Shown: positions 1-7,225, numbered from the stretch's first letter. The stretch is 21,454 bases of DNA from CAMLHP01 sp035707845 (GCA_035707845.1 DASSTP010000053.1:1-21454), one strand, 5' to 3'. Translations and numbers: made by a program. Notes: generated by a model not told the origin, from the letters alone.

Positions 1-437
1 CTGCTCGACCGCCCGCGCGTGAGGTGCACCGAACGCACGCCCACCACGCCAGGGACCGGCCCCTTGTCGCCCAGCAGCACGATCCGCTGCCCTTCGGCGT
101 GCTGGTCGAACAGCGGTGGCGTGCGCCCGGGAAGCCGGCGCACCGTGAGGTAGCCGTCGTCCCTGATGCCACCCACGATCCAGCCCGGCTCATCCATGGG
201 ACACGCCACGAGGCGCCGGGGCGTGCCGCGGCCGAGCGTAAGGGTCACGTCGCCGGCACGGTCCCGGGTGGCGCCGGGCAACATGGCCATGAGCGTATCG
301 GCGAGCGCCTGCTCATGCCCGATGGGCGCGGGGACACTGGCCAATCGCCGCACCGGCGGTCCCTGGGATGCGGCCTGCGCCGCGAGGCTTCCACCCGCGG
401 CACATGTGAGTGCCACGGCAAGGAGGGAGATTCGCAT
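1..437 (-). CDS. Secreted M42-like peptidase family protein, N-terminal part (runs off the window)
   Basis: Leftward open frame from the ATG at 435-437 to the window edge, about 145 residues with no stop. It begins with a signal peptide (MRISLLAVALTCAAGGSLAAQ) whose cleavage site after AQ is typical of this DNA. The mature part reads LASVPAPIGHEQALADTL and then VACPMDEPGWIVGGIRDDG. This has the order of the N-terminal part of M42 aminopeptidases: a substrate-specificity SxxxGHE segment followed by the metal-binding AHMDEIG motif. In that motif the metal-ligand His appears to be Pro (CPMDEPG), so the protein may not be a standard two-metal peptidase. The later ligands lie outside the window. 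The upstream gene (540-851) points the same way, and a heptamer array fills the gap. I am fairly sure of the fold and unsure of the activity. Confidence 0.72.
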   Translation of the reverse strand, partial: MRISLLAVALTCAAGGSLAAQAASQGPPVRRLASVPAPIGHEQALADTLMAMLPGATRDRAGDVTLTLGRGTPRRLVACPMDEPGWIVGGIRDDGYLTVRRLPGRTPPLFDQHAEGQRIVLLGDKGPVPGVVGVRSVHLTRGRSS

Positions 438-440
438 TGG

Positions 441-535
441 AGTCGAGAGTCGAGGGTCGAGGGTTGAGGTCGCAGGTCGCAGGTCGCAGGTCACAAGTCG
501 CAGGTTTCGGGTCCTGCGACCTGCGACTTGCGACC
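441..535. repeat. Tandem heptamer array with inverted right arm (GTCGNNR class)
   Basis: Nine heptamers run in perfect register from 441 to 503. Four are of type RGTYGAG (441-468) and five of type GTCRCAR (469-503). A short spacer follows, then a right arm of TGCGACC-type units to 535. Positions 482-504 can pair with 513-535 over 23 positions, with three transition-type mismatches and an 8-base loop. The array lies between the stop of the small gene (540) and the start of the M42-like gene (437), both leftward, so it sits in the leader of the latter. Confidence 0.85.
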
Positions 536-539
536 CTCT

Positions 540-851
540 TCAGTGTGCTCCAGCTCCGGTATCGAGATCGTGCACGTACGCGGCGCTGCCCCAGCCATCG
601 GGGGTTTCGTCCACGACGCGCCGCAGCAGCTCGATGGCGTCACTGATGGAATTGGTGAAGGCGTACTCGACGGTCATGGGCGCCGGTTCGCCTTCCCGCA
701 TCTCCGGAAGATAGGCGACGAGAAAGCGGTCGATAACTGCAGGTTGAAGGTCGGGGTGGTCGGAAAAGGGAAGGCCGTGTCGCCGTTCAGTTTCGTGCAG
801 GATGCGCTCGGCAACCAGCAGGCGCTCCTGCTCGAGGGCAATGGTGGTCAT
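540..851 (-). CDS. Small uncharacterised protein
   Basis: Leftward gene of 103 residues starting MTTIALEQERLLVAERIL and ending DLDTGAGAH. I do not recognise a family. The N-terminal 30 residues look like an amphipathic helix rich in E, R and L. The middle (VIDRFLVAYLPEM, YAFTNSISDAIELLRRVVD) looks mixed helical, and no signal peptide or membrane segment is visible. The ATG at 851 was chosen because GAGGGA lies 7 bases upstream. The in-frame ATG at 866 and earlier starts lack such a site and would add a Pro/Arg-rich stretch that looks non-coding. The stop lies next to the heptamer array at 441-535. It could be co-transcribed with the M42-like gene downstream. Confidence 0.7.
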   Translation of the reverse strand: MTTIALEQERLLVAERILHETERRHGLPFSDHPDLQPAVIDRFLVAYLPEMREGEPAPMTVEYAFTNSISDAIELLRRVVDETPDGWGSAAYVHDLDTGAGAH

Positions 852-967
852 CACATAGTCCCTCATGCGGCCGGGCCGGCGGGTGGCAGGCCACCGGCGA
901 ACAGGAAGGATACCAGACGGCGCCACCACCAGCACGGGCCACGACCCGGACCGGTTCCGCCATCACC

Positions 968-996
968 ATATTGGGGACTCGCGCCGGAATCGTCAG
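968..996 (-). promoter_or_regulatory. Possible promoter for the small gene at 540-851
   Basis: On the minus strand, CTGACG (996-991) and CAATAT (973-968) are 17 bases apart. Each matches the sigma-70 consensus at only three or four of six positions. Position and spacing are reasonable but the match is weak. Confidence 0.22.
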
Positions 997-1024
997 AGAA
1001 GAAAAACCGAAAGGGCCGGAAATC

Positions 1025-1052
1025 TCGACATTCCGCACTGGACGTGTATCTT
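1025..1052 (+). promoter_or_regulatory. Candidate sigma-70 promoter for the OmpA gene
   Basis: TCGACA (1025-1030, five of six matches to TTGACA) and TATCTT (1047-1052, four of six matches to TATAAT) are separated by 16 bases in the AT-richer part of the intergenic region. Transcription from here would give a leader of about 205 bases before the ATG at 1267, long enough for post-transcriptional control as is common for porin genes. Confidence 0.35.
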
Positions 1053-1266
1053 AGTACCCGGCGGGGAAACCCTTGTCGTCATGCCCTTTGCGTGATTCGA
1101 CGCTGTCGCTTTCCCCGGTGTTCCTTGGCAGCATGGCAGTGCGGTGCGGTGTGCGAACGTGAGACGCCTCACCGCGAAGCATCAGTGGGCGGCGCAAGTT
1201 GCGGAAGCACTGATCAAGGGCGGGCGTGTCCGCCAGGGTTTTTCAACTTTTCCAGCGGAGTGCATG

Positions 1267-2562
1267 ATGAAGCTTCGAGGCCTTGTACTGTCCGGGCTGC
1301 TGGCGGTGCTGTTCGCGCCCGCGGCCAGTGCCCAGGGGTCGGGCACCGTGGAGTTCGGGCTCTTCGCCCGCAAGAACTGGTTCGGCGACAGCTATGGTCT
1401 GGCAGACCGCACCGGCGGTGGCCTGCGCCTCGGCATCTTCCCGGTGAGCCAGATCGAGCTCGACATCAGTGCCGCATACACTCCGACGCGGTATGCCCTG
1501 CGTGAGGGCCGTGTGGACGCCTTGAACGCGGCGGCCGAGCTGCTCGGCCACATCCCCATGGGCCAGCACGCGGCCATGTTCCTCGGTGGCCGGTACGTCT
1601 TCAACAAGTACTGGGACCGCGGCAACGACATTCCCGGCATCAGCGCCGAGGGTGATGAGTCGGGACCGGGCGCCATCGCGGGCTTCCGCTTCGGCCTGGG
1701 AAGCCGCCTCTCGCTCCGGCTGGATGGAACCCTCGACTTCATGGGCCTGATGGGCGACCCCAACTTCGCCCTCAACTCGGCGCCCGACACCACCGACCAG
1801 CACTGGGGCTTCACGGCCGGCCTCTCGTGGCTCTTCGGCAACAACGCGGGGATCGGGCGGGTGGGTGACGCCGACAAGGACGGCGTCAAGGACGACATCG
1901 ACCAGTGCCCCGACTCGCCGCGCGGCAGCACCGTGAACGCCTCGGGTTGCCCGCCGGTCAACCAGGATTCCATCAACGCGGCGCAGGCTGCTGCGGCTGC
2001 CGCCGCCGCGGCCAAGGCTCGTGAAGATTCCATCGCGGCCGCCGAGCGCGCCCGCGCCGATTCCATCGCAGCCGCCGAGCGCGCCCGCGCCGATTCCATC
2101 GCCGCAGCCGAGCGGGCAGCGGCCCAGGCCGCGCGTGACAGCGCCGCCATGGCAGCCGGCATCAGCGAAGCCCAGATCCAGGCCCTGCGCGACAGCCTGA
2201 ACAAGCTGACCGCCAGCGCCAACGCCAACGTCACCCTGCCGGGCGTCAACTTCGCCACCGGCACCGCGACGCTGACACAGAGCTCGCGCTACATCCTCGA
2301 CGAAGTCGCGGCCACCCTGGCCGACAACCCGAATGTCCGGGTCGAGGTCGCGGGACACACCGACAACACCGGCCCGCGTGCGCTCAACGAGCGGCTCTCG
2401 CTCCAGCGCGCCGAGTCGGTACGGAACTACCTCATCAGCAAGGGCATTTCCGCCGACCGCATGACGGCCAACGGCTATGCCTGGGATCGTCCGGTGGCTT
2501 CCAACTCGACCAAGGCTGGCCGGGCCCGGAACCGCCGCACCGAGCTGGTGCGCCTCCAGTAG
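1267..2562 (+). CDS. OmpA-family outer membrane protein: barrel, TSP3 repeat, hendecad coiled coil, peptidoglycan-binding domain
   Basis: A protein of 431 residues that anchors the outer membrane to peptidoglycan. In order it has a signal peptide ending ASAQ, a beta-barrel-like region (about 25-195), one thrombospondin type 3 Ca-binding repeat (about 201-224, DADKDGVKDDIDQCP), an Ala-rich helical linker with three perfect-length 11-residue repeats (251-283, ARADSIAAAER type), and an OmpA C-terminal domain (about 325-431). GHTDNTG contains D366 and NERLSLQR contains R381, at the same 15-residue spacing as the diaminopimelate-binding D271 and R286 of Acinetobacter OmpA. NRRTEL is the closing motif. 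GGAG at 1257-1260 is 6 bases from the ATG at 1267 and only 3 from the ATG at 1264, so the second ATG is preferred. A strong terminator follows, so it is probably monocistronic. Confidence 0.93.
   Translation: MKLRGLVLSGLLAVLFAPAASAQGSGTVEFGLFARKNWFGDSYGLADRTGGGLRLGIFPVSQIELDISAAYTPTRYALREGRVDALNAAAELLGHIPMGQHAAMFLGGRYVFNKYWDRGNDIPGISAEGDESGPGAIAGFRFGLGSRLSLRLDGTLDFMGLMGDPNFALNSAPDTTDQHWGFTAGLSWLFGNNAGIGRVGDADKDGVKDDIDQCPDSPRGSTVNASGCPPVNQDSINAAQAAAAAAAAAKAREDSIAAAERARADSIAAAERARADSIAAAERAAAQAARDSAAMAAGISEAQIQALRDSLNKLTASANANVTLPGVNFATGTATLTQSSRYILDEVAATLADNPNVRVEVAGHTDNTGPRALNERLSLQRAESVRNYLISKGISADRMTANGYAWDRPVASNSTKAGRARNRRTELVRLQ
2017..2115 (+). repeat. Three 33-base coding repeats (11-residue hendecads)
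   Basis: Three tandem in-frame copies at 2017-2049, 2050-2082 and 2083-2115 encode AREDSIAAAER, ARADSIAAAER and ARADSIAAAER. The 11-residue period is that of a hendecad coiled coil. The copies are nearly identical in DNA, so they could expand or contract by slippage and change the length of the periplasmic linker. Confidence 0.88.
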
Positions 2563-2583
2563 TTCATCGCGCACCACGGGACT

Positions 2584-2624
2584 CGAACCGCCCTTCGGCT
2601 CACGCCGGAGGGCGGTTCGCTTTT
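2584..2624 (+). terminator. Rho-independent terminator after the OmpA gene
   Basis: CGAACCGCCCTTCGGC pairs with GCCGGAGGGCGGTTCG around a TCAC loop, giving 16 pairs with one T-G wobble. CTTTT follows directly. The hairpin starts 21 bases after the OmpA stop. It is the only textbook terminator I see in the window; other junctions carry heptamer hairpins. Confidence 0.88.
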
Positions 2625-2673
2625 CCAGTCCGTGCGTGGCTACTTTTGCGTAGACCTGCGCTGGAGCACTCAC

Positions 2674-3423
2674 GTGTCCGCACACTGCATCCAGGCCCTC
2701 ATGGCGCTGAGCGTCGCCGCCCTTCCGCTCGCGGGCCAGCAGCCACACGCCATCGAAGCAGGCCTGTTCGGCCGGGGAACCCATTACTCCGACGATATTG
2801 GCCTCGATGACGCACTCGGTCTCGGGGTCACGGCAGGCTACTATTTCTCGCCGGTCCTGTCGGTGGACGCCGATGCTTCCTATTCCACCAGCAACCTCGG
2901 CGCGCTCGAAGGCTCGCACCTTCCCGTGCACCTGCGAGTCCTGCTCAACCTCCCCTTCAGCGACCGGCTGTCGCTCTTTGCGGGCACCGGGCCGGTGCTC
3001 GAGATCTATGGCAAGGACCTCTCGGCGACCAATGCCGGCCTGGGCACGACGGTCGGCGCCCGGATCGGCATCACGTCACAATTCATGGTGCGCGCGAGCG
3101 GTACGTGGGACTGGATGACCATCACGGAAGCGGATGCACCGACCTACGCCAATCTCGGCGCGACGCTGGGAATCTCCTTCTTCCCTGGACGGTCCGCCGG
3201 ACCGGCAGCCGAGGGCGATGAAGATGCCGATGGCGTGCGCAACGCCGACGACGCCTGCCCCGGCACGCCGCCCGGCTCACAGGTGGATGCGACCGGCTGC
3301 GTACGGCGAAGCGACTCCGACAACGATGGCGTGATTGATATCAATGACGTCTGCCCGGGCACCCCGGCGGGCGCCAGGGTCAATGCGAACGGGTGCCCGA
3401 TGACCGCGTCCGACCGGAAATGA
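2674..3423 (+). CDS. Outer membrane barrel protein with two C-terminal TSP3 repeats (OmpA-like, no OmpA domain)
   Basis: A protein of 249 residues with a signal peptide (VSAHCIQALMALSVAALPLAGQQ). It has a barrel-like region starting IEAGLFGRGTHYSDDIGLDDALG, which resembles VEFGLFARKNWFGDSYGL of the preceding gene. Two thrombospondin type 3 Ca-binding repeats follow, at about 182-209 (DEDADGVRNADDACPG) and 214-239 (DSDNDGVIDINDVCPG). The protein stops 10 residues later, with no coiled coil or peptidoglycan-binding domain. The GTG at 2674 was chosen because GGAG at 2663-2666 is 7 bases upstream and the signal peptide then starts cleanly. It looks like a tandem paralogue of the OmpA gene that ends early. 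The last 44 bases overlap the convergent exporter gene. Its role may be a porin or Ca-dependent surface protein. Confidence 0.82.
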   Translation: MSAHCIQALMALSVAALPLAGQQPHAIEAGLFGRGTHYSDDIGLDDALGLGVTAGYYFSPVLSVDADASYSTSNLGALEGSHLPVHLRVLLNLPFSDRLSLFAGTGPVLEIYGKDLSATNAGLGTTVGARIGITSQFMVRASGTWDWMTITEADAPTYANLGATLGISFFPGRSAGPAAEGDEDADGVRNADDACPGTPPGSQVDATGCVRRSDSDNDGVIDINDVCPGTPAGARVNANGCPMTASDRK

Positions 3424-4297
3424 TCAGCGCCACACCGGCGATGATCACCGCGGAAGCGGCGAGTTCCCGGGCGCCAAAGGGCTCGGACGCCAGCAGCCAT
3501 CCGAGCAGCACGGCCACGACAGGGTTCACGTACGCGTAGGTGGACACCCGGCCGGCGGGAGCCACGCGAAGCAGCCAGGTGAAGGCGCTGTAGGCCACCA
3601 GCGAGCCGAACACGATGAGATAGCCGAGACCCAGCAGCGAGCGGAGACTGACGGCAGCGGGTGCGAAGCCGGACCACTCGCCGCCCAGGCTGCCCGCCGC
3701 GACCAGCAGGGTGCCCCCGGCCAGCATCTGGATGGCCGCCGAAATCGCCCCCGATTCCGGCAGCGTGAGCGAGCGTGAGATGACCATGGCATACGCCCAG
3801 ATCAGCGCCGCCACCAGGATGACCCCGGCACCCAGCAGGTCCACCGCCTCTTCGTGGCCACCAGGAATCATCAGCAGGATGACACCACCAAGGCCGAGGA
3901 TCAGTCCGGCGTAGACGGCAGGCCGCACCGCGTCCGCGCGGCCGCGGAGTCGCTCGATCAGTACGGTCCAGAGTGGAGTGGTTGCGGCGAGCACGGCGGC
4001 GAGGCCGGACGGCACCCGCGTCTCGGCCCAGACCAGGCCTCCGTTCCCCAGGAACAGGAACAGCGCGCCGAGCAGGGCGGCGTCCCGCCAGGCGCGGGCC
4101 CGGGGGCGAGGCACCCCGTTCGCCCGTGCCCAGGCGTACAGGACGGCACCAGCCACGAGGAACCGCGTCCCCGCCATCAGCAGTGGCGGGATGGTTTCTA
4201 TGGCAATGCGGATGGCGAGGTAGGTGGAACCCCAGACCACATAGACGATCCCGAAGGCACCGAGCAGAAGGGTACGCGACGGGTCGGGACGATTCAT
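3380..4297 (-). CDS. yedA: YedA-like EamA-family drug/metabolite exporter
   Basis: A protein of 305 residues with about ten membrane segments and two EamA halves, predicted to export small metabolites across the inner membrane. Segments such as VWGSTYLAIRIAIETIPPLLMAGTRF, RVPSGLAAVLAATTPLW and TYAYVNPVVAVLLGWLL align well by eye with E. coli YedA. The ATG at 4297 gives the usual N-terminus with a short cytoplasmic tail (MNRPDPSRTLLLGAFG). No clear ribosome-binding site is visible. The C-terminal tail SGRTRSSGTRSH is encoded inside the 3-prime end of the convergent TSP3 gene (44-base overlap). The gene diverges from the HPt gene at 4363, so the 65 bases between them should hold both promoters. 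Substrate unknown. Confidence 0.88.
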   Translation of the reverse strand: MNRPDPSRTLLLGAFGIVYVVWGSTYLAIRIAIETIPPLLMAGTRFLVAGAVLYAWARANGVPRPRARAWRDAALLGALFLFLGNGGLVWAETRVPSGLAAVLAATTPLWTVLIERLRGRADAVRPAVYAGLILGLGGVILLMIPGGHEEAVDLLGAGVILVAALIWAYAMVISRSLTLPESGAISAAIQMLAGGTLLVAAGSLGGEWSGFAPAAVSLRSLLGLGYLIVFGSLVAYSAFTWLLRVAPAGRVSTYAYVNPVVAVLLGWLLASEPFGARELAASAVIIAGVALIISGRTRSSGTRSH

Positions 4298-4362
4298 ACG
4301 CCGCGGATGATAGCGGAGGCGAGCCGCGGGTGCTACCGCGGCGAGCCCACACAGGGACACGC

Positions 4363-4719
4363 ATGATCATGGATCCGGCCGCGGTCGCGCGGCTGCAGGA
4401 AATCGGAGGACCAGCCCTGGTGCGCACGCTGGTGCGCCTGGTCCTGGAAGAACTGCCCGGCCGGCTTGCCCGTGTCGAGGCAGCCGTGGCCGCGCACGAC
4501 GCCGCCGGGCTGGCGCCGGCGGCGCACAGTCTCATCTCGACCACGGGAAACTTCGGCGCCTTCCAGGTGTCGGAACTGGCGCGGCGCATCGAACTGGCCG
4601 CGCCGGCGGCGCAGTGGGAAACCCTCACTGCCGATGCCGCCGGACTGGTGACCCTCACCCGGCAATTTCTCCAGGAACTCGAGGAGGTGCGCATGCGAGT
4701 GGACGGTGAGCGTGGCTGA
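4363..4719 (+). CDS. Stand-alone histidine phosphotransfer (HPt) protein
   Basis: A protein of 118 residues made of one HPt four-helix domain, which relays phosphate between a sensor kinase receiver and a response regulator. The signature is AAHSLISTTGNFGAFQVSEL, with the phospho-accepting His at residue 55. In the usual HxLKG motif a Lys follows two residues after the Leu position; here it is Ile58. The ATG at 4363 was chosen; the ATG at 4369 is also possible. An AGGG-like sequence lies about 8 bases upstream. No kinase or response regulator is nearby. The last 14 bases overlap the start of the amino acid permease, so the two are probably translationally coupled. The family call is strong; the partners are unknown. 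Confidence 0.82.
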   Translation: MIMDPAAVARLQEIGGPALVRTLVRLVLEELPGRLARVEAAVAAHDAAGLAPAAHSLISTTGNFGAFQVSELARRIELAAPAAQWETLTADAAGLVTLTRQFLQELEEVRMRVDGERG

Positions 4720-6055
4720 CGGGCCGGTGTCCTACGCCCGGCGTGTCGGCCTCTTCTCCGGCGTGATGCTGGTGATGGGCGGCATCATCGGCGCGGGCAT
4801 CTTCCGCAACCCGCAGGTGGTGGCCCAGCGCGTCCTGACCGCGCCGCTGACGCTCGGCGCCTGGGTCCTGGGCGGCGCCATCGCGATGATCGGGGCACTG
4901 GTATTCGCCGAGCTGGGCGCGCGAGCACCCAGGGCGGGCGGGCATTACGTGTACATCCGCGACGCCTTCGGCGGGCTGCCCGCCTTTCTCTACGCGTGGG
5001 CATTGCTGCTCATCATCGGCACCGGCGCCATTGCCGCGGTGGCGGTCACCTTCGCCGACTACCTGCTCTCACTGCTGCACGCACCATCGAGCTGGAGGAT
5101 CCCGGTCGCGGGCGGGGCGATCGTCCTGCTCTCGGTCATCAACTACGTCGGCGTGCGATGGGGTGCCGTCACGCAGAACATCTTCACCGTGCTCAAGCTG
5201 CTGGCGCTCGCCATCATCATTGCCGCCGGCGCGGGATCGATCCTGGGCCTGCTGCCCGCGCCCGCCGCGGCATTGCCCGAGCCGTCGGCGCCCCCATCAC
5301 TCATCCTGGCGGTGGGCGCCGCACTGGTGCCGGTGCTCTTTTCCTATGGCGGATGGCAGCAGACCAATTTCGTCGCGGAGGAGATGATCGCCCCGGAGCG
5401 GAACCTGCCGAGGGCGCTGATTATCGGCGTGGCGGGGGTGGTGCTGGTCTACATCCTTGCCAATGTCACCTACCTGCACGGGCTCGGCGCGGCCGGCCTC
5501 GCCGCGTCGGAGGCACCGGCCTCCGATGCAATGCTCGCGCTGGTGGGACCGGTGGGCGGGACCATCGTGGCGCTCGGGATCGTGCTGTCCACGTTTGGCT
5601 TCCTCAACCTGGTGATCCTGGTGAGCCCACGGGTGTACCAGGCCGTGGCGGCGGACGGGCTCTTCTTCGCGCGCTTTGCCCGGCTGCACCCCCGCTATCG
5701 CACGCCCGCGGCCGCCATCGTGGTCCAGGCGCTCTGGGCGCTCCTGCTGGTCCAGACCAATCGCTACGGCCAGCTGCTCGATTACGTGGTGTTTGCGGAC
5801 TGGATCTTCTTCGGCCTCGCCGCAGGAGCGCTCCTGGTCTATCGCGCACGGGAACGCGCGGGCCTTCCCTCGGGCGATGCCGGCTACCGGATGCCCGGCT
5901 TCCCCGTGCTCCCGGTGCTCTTCATTCTCGCGGCCGCCTATGTCGTGGTGGGATCCGTGGCGTCGAACCCGGCAAATGCATTGCGGGGCGGAGGGATCCT
6001 GATGCTGGGGGTGCCGGTCTATGCGTACTGGAGAGTCGTAAGTCGTAAGTCATAG
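4706..6055 (+). CDS. APC-superfamily amino acid permease (LAT/SteT-like)
   Basis: A protein of 449 residues with about 12 membrane segments that probably exchanges or imports amino acids. The N-terminus GVMLVMGGIIGAGIFRNPQVV is the conserved TM1 substrate-binding GxIxGxGIF motif of APC transporters. GALVFAELGARAPRAGGHYVYIRDAFGG is the typical TM2-TM3 region and SYGGWQQTNFVAEEMI is the TM6 region of LAT-type members. Translation starts at the GTG at 4706 or 4712, inside the HPt gene. The final residues VVSRKS and the TAG stop are encoded by the left arm of a heptamer hairpin, so the natural C-terminus has been set by the repeat. Substrate not predictable from sequence. Confidence 0.9.
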   Translation: MSVADGPVSYARRVGLFSGVMLVMGGIIGAGIFRNPQVVAQRVLTAPLTLGAWVLGGAIAMIGALVFAELGARAPRAGGHYVYIRDAFGGLPAFLYAWALLLIIGTGAIAAVAVTFADYLLSLLHAPSSWRIPVAGGAIVLLSVINYVGVRWGAVTQNIFTVLKLLALAIIIAAGAGSILGLLPAPAAALPEPSAPPSLILAVGAALVPVLFSYGGWQQTNFVAEEMIAPERNLPRALIIGVAGVVLVYILANVTYLHGLGAAGLAASEAPASDAMLALVGPVGGTIVALGIVLSTFGFLNLVILVSPRVYQAVAADGLFFARFARLHPRYRTPAAAIVVQALWALLLVQTNRYGQLLDYVVFADWIFFGLAAGALLVYRARERAGLPSGDAGYRMPGFPVLPVLFILAAAYVVVGSVASNPANALRGGGILMLGVPVYAYWRVVSRKS

Positions 6056-6087
6056 GGGTTATGACTTACGACTTACGACTTACGACT
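6034..6087. repeat. Heptamer hairpin at convergent gene ends (AGTCGTA unit)
   Basis: Three left-arm units (AGTCGTA, AGTCGTA, AGTCATA; 6034-6054) pair perfectly over 21 bases with 6060-6080 around a GGGGT loop. A further TACGACT unit lies at 6081-6087. The permease stop TAG (6053-6055) lies in the left arm and loop, and the stop of the convergent AI-2E gene (6080-6082) lies in the right arm. It could act as a two-way transcription terminator, although it lacks a T-run. Confidence 0.93.
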
Positions 6088-7183
6088 CATCAGGCTTGGG
6101 ATCATCCGCCCTCCGGAATCCCGGAATCGAAAACCGCCGCCTGGCGGGCGGAGGCGCGGGTTCGGGTGCCGGGGGGAGCACATGCGCCAGGTACTCCTCC
6201 TGGTACATCCGGATCAGCTCGAAGAAATACGAAATCGCCAGCGGGCCGATCAGCAGTCCCAGCAACCCGAAGTAGGCAATGCCCGCAAAGGCGCCGATGA
6301 CCGTGATGAAGGGGTGGATCCGCGCGTAGCGCCGATAGACCCACGGCCGGATGAGGTTGTCGACGCCACCGACAACGAACAGGCCCCAGATGGTCAGGAA
6401 GATCGACCAGCCCAGCCGATCCTGCAGGAAGAGCACGACCACGGCCGGCACCCAGATCATGCCGCTGCCCACCACGGGCAGGATGGCAAACAGCGTGGTC
6501 ATCACTCCCCAGAAGAGCGGATTGGCCAGTCCGGCAAGCTTGAACGCCACTCCCAGCAGCGCGCCCTGCACCGCCGCCGTCAGGAAGGTGCCTATCAGCG
6601 TGGAGATGGTGACGTCCTTGAACCGCTTGCGCAGCGAGTCGGCATTCTCGGCGCTGAACGGCACGAAGGGCCGGATGCGTGCCCAGGACCGCTCGGGAGA
6701 GCGCAGCAGGTAATAGAAACCGAAGAAGGCAATGGTCAGCTGCAGCGTGAGCCGGGTGGCCGAGCCCAGGATGGCAAGCGCCGCCGGGCCGGCCCGGCTC
6801 AACAGCTGGGAGCCGACGGTGCGGAATTGCTGGCTGAGCTGTTCGCCCACATCATAGGAGCCGATGCGGATGCTGGTCAGGCGGTCGAGCAACGGACTGT
6901 TCACGACGCTGCGGAGCATCTCCGGCCCCTGCGTGGCCACCAGCGAGACGATGGACGCCACCGGACCGGCAATGAGCAGCAGGGCCACGATGATGATGAG
7001 CCACGTGGCCACCGCGTCGGGCAGCCGGCGGGTCAGCACCCGGTACAGCGGCGCAAAGGTCACGTAGAGCACGGGCGCGCCGATCAGTCCCACCGCGAAG
7101 GGCCAGAGCGCGACGGCAAGCGCCACGCCCAGGATCGCGATCAGGCCCGCGGCCCGCTGCTTGTCCGTGTCGAAGAACGCCAT
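6080..7183 (-). CDS. AI-2E family transporter (PerM/YdiK-type membrane protein)
   Basis: A protein of 367 residues with about eight membrane segments in the 2+6 pattern of the AI-2E exporter/PerM family. It has a periplasmic helical loop (about 65-150, with SIVSLVATQGPEMLRSVVN) and the conserved C-terminal half with LPVVGSGMIWVPAVVVLFLQ, GGVDNLIRPWVYRR and GIAYFGLLGLLIGPL. Members include the TqsA autoinducer-2 exporter and Na+/H+ antiporters, so the substrate is open. A Pro-rich tail (PPAPEPAPPPARRR) ends in DPKPDES. The last Ser and the TAA stop come from the heptamer hairpin at 6034-6087. The ATG at 7183 was chosen to begin just before TM1 (MAFFDTDKQRAAGLIAILG). No good ribosome-binding site is visible. 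Confidence 0.9.
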   Translation of the reverse strand: MAFFDTDKQRAAGLIAILGVALAVALWPFAVGLIGAPVLYVTFAPLYRVLTRRLPDAVATWLIIIVALLLIAGPVASIVSLVATQGPEMLRSVVNSPLLDRLTSIRIGSYDVGEQLSQQFRTVGSQLLSRAGPAALAILGSATRLTLQLTIAFFGFYYLLRSPERSWARIRPFVPFSAENADSLRKRFKDVTISTLIGTFLTAAVQGALLGVAFKLAGLANPLFWGVMTTLFAILPVVGSGMIWVPAVVVLFLQDRLGWSIFLTIWGLFVVGGVDNLIRPWVYRRYARIHPFITVIGAFAGIAYFGLLGLLIGPLAISYFFELIRMYQEEYLAHVLPPAPEPAPPPARRRFSIPGFRRADDPKPDES

Positions 7184-7225
7184 GAGGCAGGAGTGTAGGC
7201 GGATTCGGGGCTGGCCGCTAGGCAA

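Larger units (their letters stand above)
852..1266. other. Divergent intergenic region, 415 bases, no gene seen
   Basis: This is the only gene-free stretch over 300 bases. It separates the leftward small gene from the rightward OmpA gene. The short open frames in it have no ribosome-binding site or protein-like composition. It contains an AT-richer patch around 965-1060, which is where I place the two weak promoter candidates. No heptamer array is present, unlike many other junctions here. Confidence 0.6.

Noticed and set aside
441..535. CRISPR array
   Set aside because: Units are 7 bases with no spacers, and no cas genes are present. The same holds for the other arrays.
2584..2624. Member of the heptamer hairpin family
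   Set aside because: It has no internal repeat and ends in a T-run, so it is an ordinary intrinsic terminator.
1243..2931. Long minus-strand open frame of 562 residues
   Set aside because: It is the shadow of the OmpA gene. Its composition is low-complexity Gly, Val and Arg, and it also crosses the terminator.
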